Below the pieces are notes generated by a model that saw only the letters and a program-made list of their open reading frames with translations, was not told the origin of the DNA and searched no databases. Below are positions 1-7,747 of a stretch of 64,000 nucleotides of DNA, piece after piece. Source of the stretch: Luteibacter sp. (GTDB lineage Bacteria > Pseudomonadota > Gammaproteobacteria > Xanthomonadales > Rhodanobacteraceae); NCBI RefSeq assembly GCF_009912395.1, contig NZ_WNDO01000016.1:61146-125145 (forward strand), in the 5' to 3' direction. Position 1 is the first letter of the stretch. The number at the start of each line of letters is the position of its first letter. The translations under genes were made by a program, and so were the position numbers.

Positions 1-627
1 CACCACCGTCTCGCCGCTGGCTTCGATCATCGCCTGCTTGAGTACCGTCTCTTCCTCGTCGAACGTCCATAGTCCGCTGACCGGATCGAGCGCGCAGACG
101 CCCGGAAAACACAGGTCCGCGCGGATGTCCTGTGCCTGGCGAATCGTACGCGAGCCGATGGCGCCGCCGATGCGCGGATCGAGCCTGCCGCCAAGCAGGA
201 TCACCTCGAACCCGGGCCGTCCGAGCACGGCGGTCGCTACGTCCGGCGCGTTGGTCACGACCGTCAGCGAACGATGGTCGGGCAAGGCCTTGGCCAGCGC
301 GGTGTTCGTCGAGCCCGCGTCGATGAAGATGATCTGCTTCTCCCCGACCAGCGATGCCGCTACGCGCCCGAGCACCCGCTTCAGTTCGGCGCGCTCGTGA
401 TGCCGCTCGCCGAGAGGCGCTACCGGAGTCTGGGCCAGCAAAGCCCCGCCATAGACGCGCCGGCACAAGCCCTGCGCGGCGAGATCGCGCAGATCACGCC
501 GGATGGAGTCTTCCGACACCTTGAACTCCAGCGCGAGATCCGTGGCGACGACCTTGCCGTCACGATGCAGGCGCTCGAGGATCAGGCCCTGCCGCTCACG
601 CGGCAGCGTGGCATCGGTGACGCTCAT
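1..627 (-). CDS. DeoR-family transcriptional regulator (C-terminus beyond window edge)
   Basis: Reading the minus strand from the ATG at 627 gives 209 codons with no stop before the window edge, against about 255 residues for a full DeoR regulator. Residues 10-65 are the winged helix-turn-helix, including SEDSIRRDLRDL and the family hallmark RRVYGGAL. The rest is the start of the DeoR sensor domain (IDAGSTNTALAKALP, VVTNAP, LLGGRLDP), which usually binds a phosphorylated sugar. The start overlaps the upstream HAD gene stop by 4 bases (ATGA), so it is the third gene of an MFS-HAD-DeoR operon. A local sugar-responsive repressor role is inferred; the effector is unknown. Confidence 0.9.
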   Translation of the reverse strand, partial: MSVTDATLPRERQGLILERLHRDGKVVATDLALEFKVSEDSIRRDLRDLAAQGLCRRVYGGALLAQTPVAPLGERHHERAELKRVLGRVAASLVGEKQIIFIDAGSTNTALAKALPDHRSLTVVTNAPDVATAVLGRPGFEVILLGGRLDPRIGGAIGSRTIRQAQDIRADLCFPGVCALDPVSGLWTFDEEETVLKQAMIEASGETVV

Positions 628-1244
628 GCGTGCAGGAAACCCAGTTCGACCAGTTCCTTCCGCAACTGCGCGGGCGAATGGAAATGGATGCCATGGATGC
701 CCAGGGCCTCGGCGGCGTCGACGTTGACCTTGTTGTCGTCGATGAACACCGCCCTTTTCGGATCGATGTCGTAGCGCTCAAGCAAGGTCTCGTAGAGCTT
801 CGGATCCGGCTTGATCATCTTCTCGTCACCGGAAACCACGATGCCGTCGAACCAGTCGAAGAATTCGTAGCGATCGCGCGCGTACGGGAAGGTCTCGTGC
901 GACCAGTTGGTCAGCCCATAAAGCGGATGCCCTGCGTTTTTCAGGTCGTGCAGGATGGTGATGCTGTCGTCGATGGGCCCCTTGAGGGTTTCGGGCCAGC
1001 GTTCGTGGTACGCGGCGATCAGGTCGGCATGCTGGGGGTGCTGCGACGTAAGCAGACCCACTGCCTCGGCCCACGGACGCCCCTTGTCCTGCTGGAGGTT
1101 CCACTCGGTGGTGGTGACTTCGGACAGGAAGCGCTCCATGCCCTCCTCGTCGTCACCGAAGAGCTTTCGATAAAGATGGCGCGGATTCCAGTCGACGAGC
1201 ACGCCGCCGAAATCGAAGATGACCACATCGCGTTTGGAATGCAT
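624..1244 (-). CDS. HAD-family hydrolase, YihX-like sugar-phosphate phosphatase
   Basis: A 206-residue haloacid dehalogenase-fold protein. The nucleophile motif is at residues 9-16 (IFDFGGVL, Asp11). The usual second Asp of DxD is Gly, as in the YihX glucose-1-phosphate phosphatase group. Motif III is in KPDPKLYE and the metal-binding motif IV is FIDDNKVN. There is no signal peptide, so it is cytoplasmic. It begins 15 bases after the MFS gene and overlaps the DeoR start by 4 bases, so all three are probably co-transcribed. That context suggests removal of phosphate from a sugar phosphate linked to the transported substrate, which is an inference. Confidence 0.85.
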   Translation of the reverse strand: MHSKRDVVIFDFGGVLVDWNPRHLYRKLFGDDEEGMERFLSEVTTTEWNLQQDKGRPWAEAVGLLTSQHPQHADLIAAYHERWPETLKGPIDDSITILHDLKNAGHPLYGLTNWSHETFPYARDRYEFFDWFDGIVVSGDEKMIKPDPKLYETLLERYDIDPKRAVFIDDNKVNVDAAEALGIHGIHFHSPAQLRKELVELGFLHA

Positions 1245-1259
1245 GGAAGGAACTCCGGA

Positions 1260-2381
1260 TCAGCGGCGCGCGATCGACGCGCAAAGGGATACGACGACAA
1301 GCAATACGGCCACGCCGAACAAGGCGATGGGCAGGCTGCTCACATGGGCGACGAAACCGATGGCGGCCGGACCGGCGAGCATACCCGCGTAGCCCAGCGA
1401 GGTGACGGTGGCGATCGCGATGCCCGGCGAGGTGCCCTTCTGGCGGCCCGCCGCGCTGAACAGCACCGGCACGATGTTCGACGCACCCAGGCCGACGAGG
1501 ACGAAACCGACAAGCGCCGCGGCGCCCCAGGGCACCGTCGTCACGATGACGAAGCCCGCGGCGGCCAACGCACTGCCCAGGCGAACGATGGTCACGGGAC
1601 CCAGCGCCGACGTGATGCGGTCGCCCAGCAACCGGCCCAGCGCCATCGCCACCGAGAACGCGGCATAGCCCAGGCCCGCCGTCGAGGCATCGAAACCGCG
1701 TGAGAAACGCAGGAAGACCGCGCTCCAGTCCAGCATCGAACCCTCGGCCAGGAAGGTCACCAGGCAGAGGAAACCCAGCAGGAAAACCGCGCCGCCCGGC
1801 ATGCGGAAGCCTTCGTGGCGCACTGCCTCGTCGTCCTCGTGGCGCACGATGAAATGCCGCCATTGGGTCAGCACGATCAGCAACAGCAACGCGGACACGG
1901 CCAGGGCGCTACCCGTGAGCGGCGCACCCGCCTTCAACAGCGCGGCCATGCCCGCCGAGCCGGCGAGGCCGCCGACACTGAACAGGCCGTGGAAGCCCGA
2001 CATCATGGGCTTGCCCTGCACCTTCTCGACATCGACGGCATGCGCGTTCATCGCGACATCGACCAGGCCTAGCGATGCGCCAAAGAACAGCAGCGCGGCA
2101 CCCAGCCACCACACATCCGGCGCGAGCGTGAGCAAGGGCAACGCGATGCAGAGCAGGAGTCCGCTGACGCCGATCACGTCGCGATTGCCGAAGCGATGGG
2201 TCAAGAACCCTGCGAGGGGCATGGCGACGGTGGCACCGCAACCCATGCAGAGCAGCACCAGGCCGAGGACACCGTCATCGAGACCGAGCCGGGCTTTCGC
2301 GTAGGGAACCATCGGGGCCCAGCTGGCCATGCCGATGCCGGACAGCAGGAAGATAAGGCGGGTGGCACGTACGGGATTCAT
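1260..2381 (-). CDS. MFS transporter
   Basis: A 373-residue major facilitator protein with about 12 hydrophobic segments. A longer reading from 2447 adds a non-hydrophobic N-terminus; the ATG at 2381 puts RATRLIFLLSGIGMASWAP at the start of the first membrane helix, as expected. The loop HRFGNRDVIG after helix 2 fits the MFS A-motif region. It resembles the YbjJ-type group of sugar-related exporters or importers, but the substrate cannot be read. It is first in an operon with a HAD phosphatase and a DeoR regulator, and is divergent from lexA2 across about 135 bases. Confidence 0.85.
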   Translation of the reverse strand: MNPVRATRLIFLLSGIGMASWAPMVPYAKARLGLDDGVLGLVLLCMGCGATVAMPLAGFLTHRFGNRDVIGVSGLLLCIALPLLTLAPDVWWLGAALLFFGASLGLVDVAMNAHAVDVEKVQGKPMMSGFHGLFSVGGLAGSAGMAALLKAGAPLTGSALAVSALLLLIVLTQWRHFIVRHEDDEAVRHEGFRMPGGAVFLLGFLCLVTFLAEGSMLDWSAVFLRFSRGFDASTAGLGYAAFSVAMALGRLLGDRITSALGPVTIVRLGSALAAAGFVIVTTVPWGAAALVGFVLVGLGASNIVPVLFSAAGRQKGTSPGIAIATVTSLGYAGMLAGPAAIGFVAHVSSLPIALFGVAVLLVVVSLCASIARR

Positions 2382-2501
2382 GCGGGGAAAGGCATCACAG
2401 CGGCAAAGAATACGCATCAATGTATGCAATCGTGCATAAACGTGCAATACCGGGTGCGATCTTTTTCAACGGATGGCCTATTGCATCCCCGTACGCGGCT
2501 G

Positions 2502-2515
2502 TGTACAAATGTACG
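2502..2515. promoter_or_regulatory. Probable LexA2 operator just upstream of lexA2
   Basis: TGTACAAATGTACG matches an inverted TGTAC/GTACA repeat around AAAT in 13 of 14 positions. It ends one base before the lexA2 ATG (2517), so a bound repressor would cover the start region. I recall TGTAC-N4-GTACA as the LexA2 type of site in Xanthomonads; that is from memory. Further TGCAT/TGCAA repeats lie at 2415-2450 in the same divergent region. Confidence 0.65.
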
Positions 2516-2516
2516 C

Positions 2517-3143
2517 ATGCCGACACCAAACCTCACCGAGCGCCAGCAGCGCACCCTCGCCTTCCTGCATGAGTACATGCAGGCCCAGGGTCTGCCGCCC
2601 ACCCTGCGCGAGATCGCCGATGCCCTGGGCTTTCCCAGCCACAGCTCGGCGCAGGCCTGTGTGGAGTCGCTCGTCCGCAAGGGCGTGCTCGAGCGCTCGC
2701 CCCAGCATCGCGGCCTCCGCCTGCCCGCCGGCAACGCGGCGGCCATGCGCGCGGCGCTGGGCAACGAACTCCCCTTGATCGGTCGCGTCGCCGCCGGCTC
2801 GCCCATCCTCGCCGAGGAAAACATCGAGTCGCAGGTGGACATCGACCCCGCCCTCTTCCGCCCGCGCGCCGATTACCTCCTGCGCGTCGTGGGCCTGAGC
2901 ATGCGCGACATCGGCATCCTCGACGGCGACCTTCTCGCCGTGCATCGCACGAACAGCGCCAACGATGGCCAGATCGTCGTCGCCCGCGTCGATGACGAAG
3001 TGACCGTCAAGCGTTTCCGTCGCGAGCGCGACCGCGTGCTGCTGCTCCCTGAAAATCCCGACTTCGAGCCCATCGAGGTCGATCCACGCCGTCACGCGTT
3101 CGCCATCGAAGGGCGTTACGTCGGCATCCTCCGCAGGACCTGA
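2517..3143 (+). CDS. lexA2: LexA family repressor (LexA2)
   Basis: A 208-residue SOS repressor. Residues 5-65 are the LexA winged helix (TLREIADALGFPSHSSAQACVESL). The self-cleavage bond is Ala93-Gly94 in GRVAAGSP. The catalytic dyad is Ser128 (GLSMRDIGILDGD) and Lys165 (EVTVKRF), all intact. The ATG at 2517 is chosen over upstream in-frame starts because it begins directly before the DNA-binding domain and just after the operator. imuA follows after 4 bases. In Xanthomonads a second LexA controls its own translesion-synthesis cassette, and self-regulation is likely here. A chromosomal lexA-recA copy is presumably elsewhere. Confidence 0.9.
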   Translation: MPTPNLTERQQRTLAFLHEYMQAQGLPPTLREIADALGFPSHSSAQACVESLVRKGVLERSPQHRGLRLPAGNAAAMRAALGNELPLIGRVAAGSPILAEENIESQVDIDPALFRPRADYLLRVVGLSMRDIGILDGDLLAVHRTNSANDGQIVVARVDDEVTVKRFRRERDRVLLLPENPDFEPIEVDPRRHAFAIEGRYVGILRRT

Positions 3144-3147
3144 TCCC

Positions 3148-3777
3148 ATGAACGCCTTCGCCACTTCGTCGCCCACCCGGGTGCTCGACCATCCCGGCCT
3201 CTGGAATCACCCCGTCGAACGCCAGGGCCGCGTACGCGCCCTGTCCACCGGATGGCCGTCGCTCGACACCAAGCTTCCCGGCGGAGGCTGGCCGCAAGGC
3301 GCCCTGAGCGAAATCCTTTTTGAGCATGGCGGCCTCGGCGAACTCGACCTCGTGATGCCGGCCCTCGCGTCGCTGACGCAAGACCATCGCCGCGTCATCT
3401 TTGTCGCGCCGCCCGATATCTCCTACAGCGCAGCCCTGGCCGCGGCAGGCGTCGATACGCGCTTCCTGCACGAGATCCATGCCGGCAGCACGGAAGCGGC
3501 CTGGACCATGGAGCAATGCCTTCGTTCCGGCTGCTGTGGCGCCGTCATCGGCTGGTTGCCCGACGCCGATTACCGTAGCCTCCGCCGCGTGCAGCTGGCC
3601 GCCGAAAGCGGCGACGCCTGTGCCATCGTGTTCCGCCCCGCGGCACATGCCCCCTTCAATAGTCCGGCCTCGCTCCGGATCAAGGTCAGCAACAGCGACG
3701 AAGCCACCTACGTGGATGTGCTGAAGTCCCGTGAACTGCCGACCACCACCGCTCCGCTGCTGCGTATGCGGGCGTGA
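3148..3777 (+). CDS. imuA: Translesion synthesis-associated protein ImuA
   Basis: A 209-residue RecA/SulA-like protein of the ImuA family. The N-terminus carries the family signature LSTGWPSLDTKLPGGGWPQG, followed by LSEILFEHGGLGELDLVMPAL. It has a RecA-like fold region but no Walker A lysine loop, as is usual for ImuA. ImuA normally works with ImuB and DnaE2 in damage-induced mutagenesis. It starts 4 bases after lexA2, so it is in the same transcript. Here no imuB or dnaE2 follows: the next gene is a secreted alginate lyase. Either the cassette is broken here or the partners are elsewhere in the genome. Confidence 0.88.
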   Translation: MNAFATSSPTRVLDHPGLWNHPVERQGRVRALSTGWPSLDTKLPGGGWPQGALSEILFEHGGLGELDLVMPALASLTQDHRRVIFVAPPDISYSAALAAAGVDTRFLHEIHAGSTEAAWTMEQCLRSGCCGAVIGWLPDADYRSLRRVQLAAESGDACAIVFRPAAHAPFNSPASLRIKVSNSDEATYVDVLKSRELPTTTAPLLRMRA

Positions 3778-3786
3778 GGGATGCTC

Positions 3787-3819
3787 GGCATGACGGTGTC
3801 CCTCATCCACCGTCATGCC
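3787..3819. terminator. Perfect 12-bp hairpin after imuA
   Basis: GGCATGACGGTG at 3787-3798 pairs exactly with CACCGTCATGCC at 3808-3819 around a 9-base loop. It sits 10 bases after the imuA stop, so it may end the lexA2-imuA transcript. No T-run follows, so it could instead be a dispersed palindromic repeat. Confidence 0.5.
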
Positions 3820-4108
3820 GGGTACCTCGTTGCCGCCGCAGCCCAGGTCCAGGCCTGTCTTTCGACGAAGCCATCGATGTTCTCCGCCATCGATCGGGTG
3901 GCGTCGGGAGGCAGGCCTGCTTTTTGATCTTTTGTGGTTTTCGCTGTTCGCAGAAGTGACGCGAGGGAACGCAAGGCGTCGTCACTCCTGCTTCGGAAGC
4001 GCCTAAAGGGCTGCTAAACGCAAGAAATGACTCGCAGGTTTCGTGCAAGGAGAGCGTCATGGCGCATGTGACGATGATCGCGCCTCCCACCTTCCGCAGA
4101 TCATCACG
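3820..4108. other. Gene-poor gap between imuA and the alginate lyase
   Basis: No convincing gene is seen in the 331 bases between imuA and the lyase. CAGGCCTG occurs twice (around 3850 and 3922); the second copy is followed by a T-rich run (TTTTTGATCTTTTG), which could act as a weak terminator. Short open frames across the region have no family resemblance or good ribosome site. This is where imuB-dnaE2 would be expected. Confidence 0.4.
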
Positions 4109-5167
4109 ATGACGAAACACCTGGTTTCCTGTCTTGCCACCTGCATCGCCATCGCAGGCACGTCCGCGAGCGTCGCACGCCCTCGCGACACCATTCTGCA
4201 AAGCCCTTGGGATACCCCCGTGTCCGCGCATTCACGGGGACAGGATGGTTCTTCCTGTCCGACGGCACCGGATCTACCGCGAAAGCTGACGCTGACCGAC
4301 TACTACTCGGACCCCGCGCACTCGATCATCGATCCGGTACGCAAGAAGGCCTACGACGCGCAGATGAAGCCCCTGATGGCCGCCTTGCACGCCGTCGAAA
4401 AGATGGCTGACGATTATCGGCACACGGGCGATGTCGCTTCGGCGGAGTGCGTGGCGACATGGCTTGGGCATTTCGCCAGTGACAAGGCCTTCGAAGACGT
4501 CAGCACCAACCAGGACACCTACGTGCAAGGCTGGATGCTCGGCGCCTACGCCATCACGTGGCTCAAAGTCCGCCCGGCTCTCTCCACGTCGGGCGAAGCG
4601 ACGCGCGTATCGTCTTGGTTCGGCATGCTCGCCGACGCGAACAGTGGTTACTACGATTCGCGCCCGCGGAGCACCGACAGCAAGAACAACCATCGGTACT
4701 GGGCGGGCATGGCCGTGATGGCCGCCGGTATCGCCACGAACGACACGCGCCGTTATCGCTGGGGTATCGACAGCTATCAGGTGGGCGTCGAACAGATCGC
4801 CGCCGATGGCACGCTGTCTCTCGAACTCGCCCGTAAATCGATGGCCCTTCACTACCACCTGTTCGCCGCGGAGCCGCTGGTGATCATGGCTGAGCTCGCC
4901 GAGGCGAACGGCGGGGATCTCTATCGTGCCGACGGCGATGCGCTTGCGCGGCTGGTGAAGCGCTCCACCGAAGGCACGCTCAATCCGGCCTTCTTCGAGA
5001 AAGCGGCCGGTATCGCGCAGAAGGAAACCGATAACGACCCCAACCTGCTCGCCTGGGTACTCACGTACGACCGTCGCTTCCCTAGCCGCACGCTTGATCA
5101 GATCCTTTCCGGACTGTCTTCGACATCCGCCATCTACCTGGGCGGCGAACCGCCCGCGGCACGGTGA
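4109..5167 (+). CDS. Polysaccharide lyase family 5 alginate (mannuronate) lyase, secreted
   Basis: A 352-residue protein with a signal peptide (residues 1-23, ending SASVA), so probably periplasmic. The PL5 active-site segment KNNHRYWAG holds Asn184 and His185, and Arg232 and Tyr239 follow at the same spacings (47 and 7 residues) as the known AlgL catalytic His-Arg-Tyr set. The enzyme should cleave polymannuronate by beta-elimination. The ATG at 4109 is chosen because earlier in-frame codons give a non-hydrophobic extension. No alginate biosynthesis genes are nearby, so it probably degrades external or host/biofilm polymer rather than serving an alg operon. Confidence 0.88.
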   Translation: MTKHLVSCLATCIAIAGTSASVARPRDTILQSPWDTPVSAHSRGQDGSSCPTAPDLPRKLTLTDYYSDPAHSIIDPVRKKAYDAQMKPLMAALHAVEKMADDYRHTGDVASAECVATWLGHFASDKAFEDVSTNQDTYVQGWMLGAYAITWLKVRPALSTSGEATRVSSWFGMLADANSGYYDSRPRSTDSKNNHRYWAGMAVMAAGIATNDTRRYRWGIDSYQVGVEQIAADGTLSLELARKSMALHYHLFAAEPLVIMAELAEANGGDLYRADGDALARLVKRSTEGTLNPAFFEKAAGIAQKETDNDPNLLAWVLTYDRRFPSRTLDQILSGLSSTSAIYLGGEPPAAR

Positions 5168-5183
5168 TCCTGCGGCGCCACGG

Positions 5184-6179
5184 TTACCCCGTGGCGCCCA
5201 TCCTTGGAGACAGGACTGGTGCCGGGGCAGTCGACCGATCGGTCCGACCAAGCGCCATGCGAAGACGTTCTTCGCGATCGTACGAAGGACGAACCAGCGT
5301 ATCGAGCAGATTGCGCGTCATGCGATAGCGCAGAGATTCACGGCGTTCATAGGCGGCGCGGTGCGTCGTACGCACGATCTTGGGTCGCAGCATGAAGTCG
5401 GCGGATGCGGCTTCGAACGAACCGTCCGGCAGGCGCCGAGCACCCGCATCCGTCCAGATGCTGTCGTAGGAGACCTTGAGTTTCCCGGTGCCGCGAAACG
5501 GATGCGTCGCGTCACTGGTACCCCGGATGGCCGCCAGCCCGACATGTCGAGCCAGTACACCGGCCATCGACAACAGCAGGTGGCGCGGACGCAGGCCATG
5601 GCATCGCTTCTGCGCCCATCGCAGGACATCGAGCGCCTGGACTTCGCCGCGCGGCCCCTGCACGCAGCCCACCCAGAGGTAACCGTGAGAGGGAGCGAAG
5701 GCCAGGGTCAACGCATAGAGCCGGACGCCATCGATGGACAACACCATGTCCAGCTCACCTTCGCAGGTGCGCCGCACCGGTGGTTCCCAGGCCAGTTCGA
5801 GCACTCCGCCGTCGTCCAGATCGATATGCGAAAGCACGACCCTGCCCTGCGCATACATCGACGACAGCAGGCTGGCCGGCAGGCGGGTCGCCACGAAGCG
5901 GAAATGGTCGTAGACGCGCTCCAGGCGCTCGCCGCGCGTGAAACCGCGACTCAGGTAACGATGCTGCCAGCGCTCGAGCAGGCGATGGTCGTGGCGGACG
6001 GCATCGCGGACGACCGGCTCGTCGCGGACCAAGGCAAGCCAGCGCAACTGGGCGCGCAGGTGCGGCAGGGACGACAGCGCATAACTGAGGGCGTAAGCCA
6101 GGGGATGGCGATGCGTCGCGACGGACGCCCAGTCGTCCCGTCCGCGGAAACTGTGCAGAAAGAGCAGGAACGTACACAT
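5184..6179 (-). CDS. VirK/YbjX family protein (DUF535)
   Basis: A 331-residue cytoplasmic-looking protein of the DUF535 family. Family features include an N-terminal LAYALSYALSSLPHLRAQLRWL region, GELDMVLSIDGVRLYALTLAFA, and the C-terminal KLKVSYDSIWTDAGA. VirK/YbjX proteins are linked to virulence and envelope stress in enterics, but their biochemical role is not established. It is convergent with the alginate lyase (16-base gap) and lies 102 bases downstream of the broken ZIP gene on the same strand. Whether it belongs to the zinc operon is unclear. Confidence 0.8.
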   Translation of the reverse strand: MCTFLLFLHSFRGRDDWASVATHRHPLAYALSYALSSLPHLRAQLRWLALVRDEPVVRDAVRHDHRLLERWQHRYLSRGFTRGERLERVYDHFRFVATRLPASLLSSMYAQGRVVLSHIDLDDGGVLELAWEPPVRRTCEGELDMVLSIDGVRLYALTLAFAPSHGYLWVGCVQGPRGEVQALDVLRWAQKRCHGLRPRHLLLSMAGVLARHVGLAAIRGTSDATHPFRGTGKLKVSYDSIWTDAGARRLPDGSFEAASADFMLRPKIVRTTHRAAYERRESLRYRMTRNLLDTLVRPSYDREERLRMALGRTDRSTAPAPVLSPRMGATG

Positions 6180-6281
6180 CGGATCGGGCGTCTCGCAAGA
6201 AATTTCGTAATGCTACGACGTGCCAGCACCGAAATTTTGAAATCCGCCCTCTCCATTTTTCCTATAAGGGCTCGCCCCGGT

Positions 6282-7034
6282 TCAGTGATGATGACCGCCC
6301 TCGGCCACCAGCCACATGAAGACCAGGCCGACACCGATGCCCAGTGCCGGCGCCCATCGTGAAGCGCCCACCGTACGCTGCCAGATCCCGGGAAGGATGT
6401 CGGCCAGCGCCACATAGAGAACCGTACCGCAGGCAATCGCCATGGCCGCGCCCGTCGTGTGCTGGTCCAGCCGAACTCACTGCATGGCGAGCGCGCCGGC
6501 AGGCACCGCCACCGCCATGCCCAGCGACAGCCGGAATGCGTCGCGCGGCCGATACCCTCCCGCGACCAGCACGCTCGCGCTACCGATCTCCCGGGGTATC
6601 TCGTGCAGCGCCACCGCCAGCAAGGTCGCCAGTCCGGCGGCGCCACCGGCGATGAAGCCGGCCGCCAGCACGATGCCGTCGACGAAGTGATGGAGGAAAT
6701 CGCCCACGAGGTTCATTCGGGCGAACGTGACGGGCACACCCGGGGCTGCCACCTCGACATTCCCGGACCGCAGGAAGGTCTCGACCGCCACCAGGGCGAG
6801 CACACCCAGTCCCACCCAGCCCATGGCTTCGTGCTGGGCGAGTCCGGTCTCCAGCGCATGGGGCAACACATGCAGCAGCGCGTCGCCGAGGAGCAAGCCC
6901 ACGGCCAGCGACTGCAGCCAGGGCAATGCACGTCGCAACGCCAGGCCAGGAAGCCAGACGACGAGGCGCGAGGAAAGCGACGTCGCGCCAAGCACGAGCG
7001 ACGCGAGGAATAGATCGAGGGTCGAGGTCATCAT
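6282..7034 (-). pseudogene. ZIP-family zinc transporter interrupted by an in-frame TGA
   Basis: The frame from 7034 encodes residues 1-185 of a ZIP transporter, with HHFVDGIVLAAGF in helix 4 and VALHEIPREIG in helix 5. It stops at TGA 6477-6479 right after GALAMQ. The same frame continues without a gap as VRLDQHTTGAAMAIACGTVLYVALADILPG and ends LVAEGGHHH at the TGA at 6282-6284. That is the expected last part of a ZIP protein, so this is a nonsense codon and not a frameshift. TGG to TGA (Trp) would explain it. The start overlaps the DUF3299 stop by 4 bases. Alternatives are a sequencing error or stop readthrough. Confidence 0.8.
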
Positions 7035-7747
7035 TCGAAGGCCTGTCGCAGGCGCTCTTCGTCGTCGTTACGGTAAGGCTCCAGCGCCGCGCCATCCACC
7101 GAATAGGCAGACGAAGCCATGGCGTTGGTGATCGCCTGCGCGTGCAGGACGCCCCTGAGCAACAGCGGGTCGTAAAGGCTGGGGGTGTCCACGCCCTTCG
7201 ACAGGCGGACATGCACCAGCATGTTGGGAGGCGGCGGAGGCACATGGATGCAGGCGCCGTAGAACGGAACGAAAAAGAACTCGGTCATCCGCCCATCGGC
7301 GTCCGACTCGAGGGGAACCACGTAGCCGGTCAGCCGCACCTTGCGACCGTCCAGCGCCGGAACCGTATGCAAGGTGCCGACCTGTTTCATCCGCTGCGTA
7401 CCGACGTGCACGACGGGCGGTGCGTCCTCCAGCAGCTTGATGTCCTCGACCGGCACCATGTGGCTCCAGTCCAGGTCGGCGTAGCCTTGCTCATCGGGCA
7501 AGCCGAGAAGATCGGCATCTTTGCCTGCCGCCTTGGTGACGCCGCGCGACACGCCATAGGCATTGGCCGCCGCCATGCCAGCCGCGCCGGCCGCCGCCAA
7601 GCGCGCGCGACCAGCGTCCGCCTCGGCCTGGGCGCGCGCCAGCGCGGAGGTCGCCGTCGAGGCGGGAGCATCCCCGTCGGGAGTCGACGACGTACAGGCC
7701 ACCACGGCCAGCAGGCACACGGCGATAACGAGAAGACGGGCGATCAC
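7031..7747 (-). CDS. DUF3299 lipoprotein of the Zur-regulated ABC operon
   Basis: The GTG at 7747 is the best start. It overlaps the permease stop in GTGA and begins a clean lipoprotein signal, MIARLLVIAVCLLAVVAC, with the modified Cys at 18. The 238-residue protein has an Ala-rich linker, then the DUF3299 domain (GTLHTVPALDGRKVRLTGY, VPFYGACIHVPPPPPN, YSVDG). In Pseudomonas aeruginosa a DUF3299 protein ends the zinc-repressed PA4063-PA4066 operon, which has the same gene order as here. It is probably an outer-envelope component of zinc acquisition. The exact function is unknown. Confidence 0.82.
   Translation of the reverse strand: MIARLLVIAVCLLAVVACTSSTPDGDAPASTATSALARAQAEADAGRARLAAAGAAGMAAANAYGVSRGVTKAAGKDADLLGLPDEQGYADLDWSHMVPVEDIKLLEDAPPVVHVGTQRMKQVGTLHTVPALDGRKVRLTGYVVPLESDADGRMTEFFFVPFYGACIHVPPPPPNMLVHVRLSKGVDTPSLYDPLLLRGVLHAQAITNAMASSAYSVDGAALEPYRNDDEERLRQAFE

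Noticed and set aside
6477..6479. Selenocysteine reading of the TGA in the ZIP gene
   Set aside because: ZIP transporters are not known selenoproteins, the position lies in a loop, and no strong SECIS-like hairpin was evident just downstream. A nonsense change or base error is simpler.
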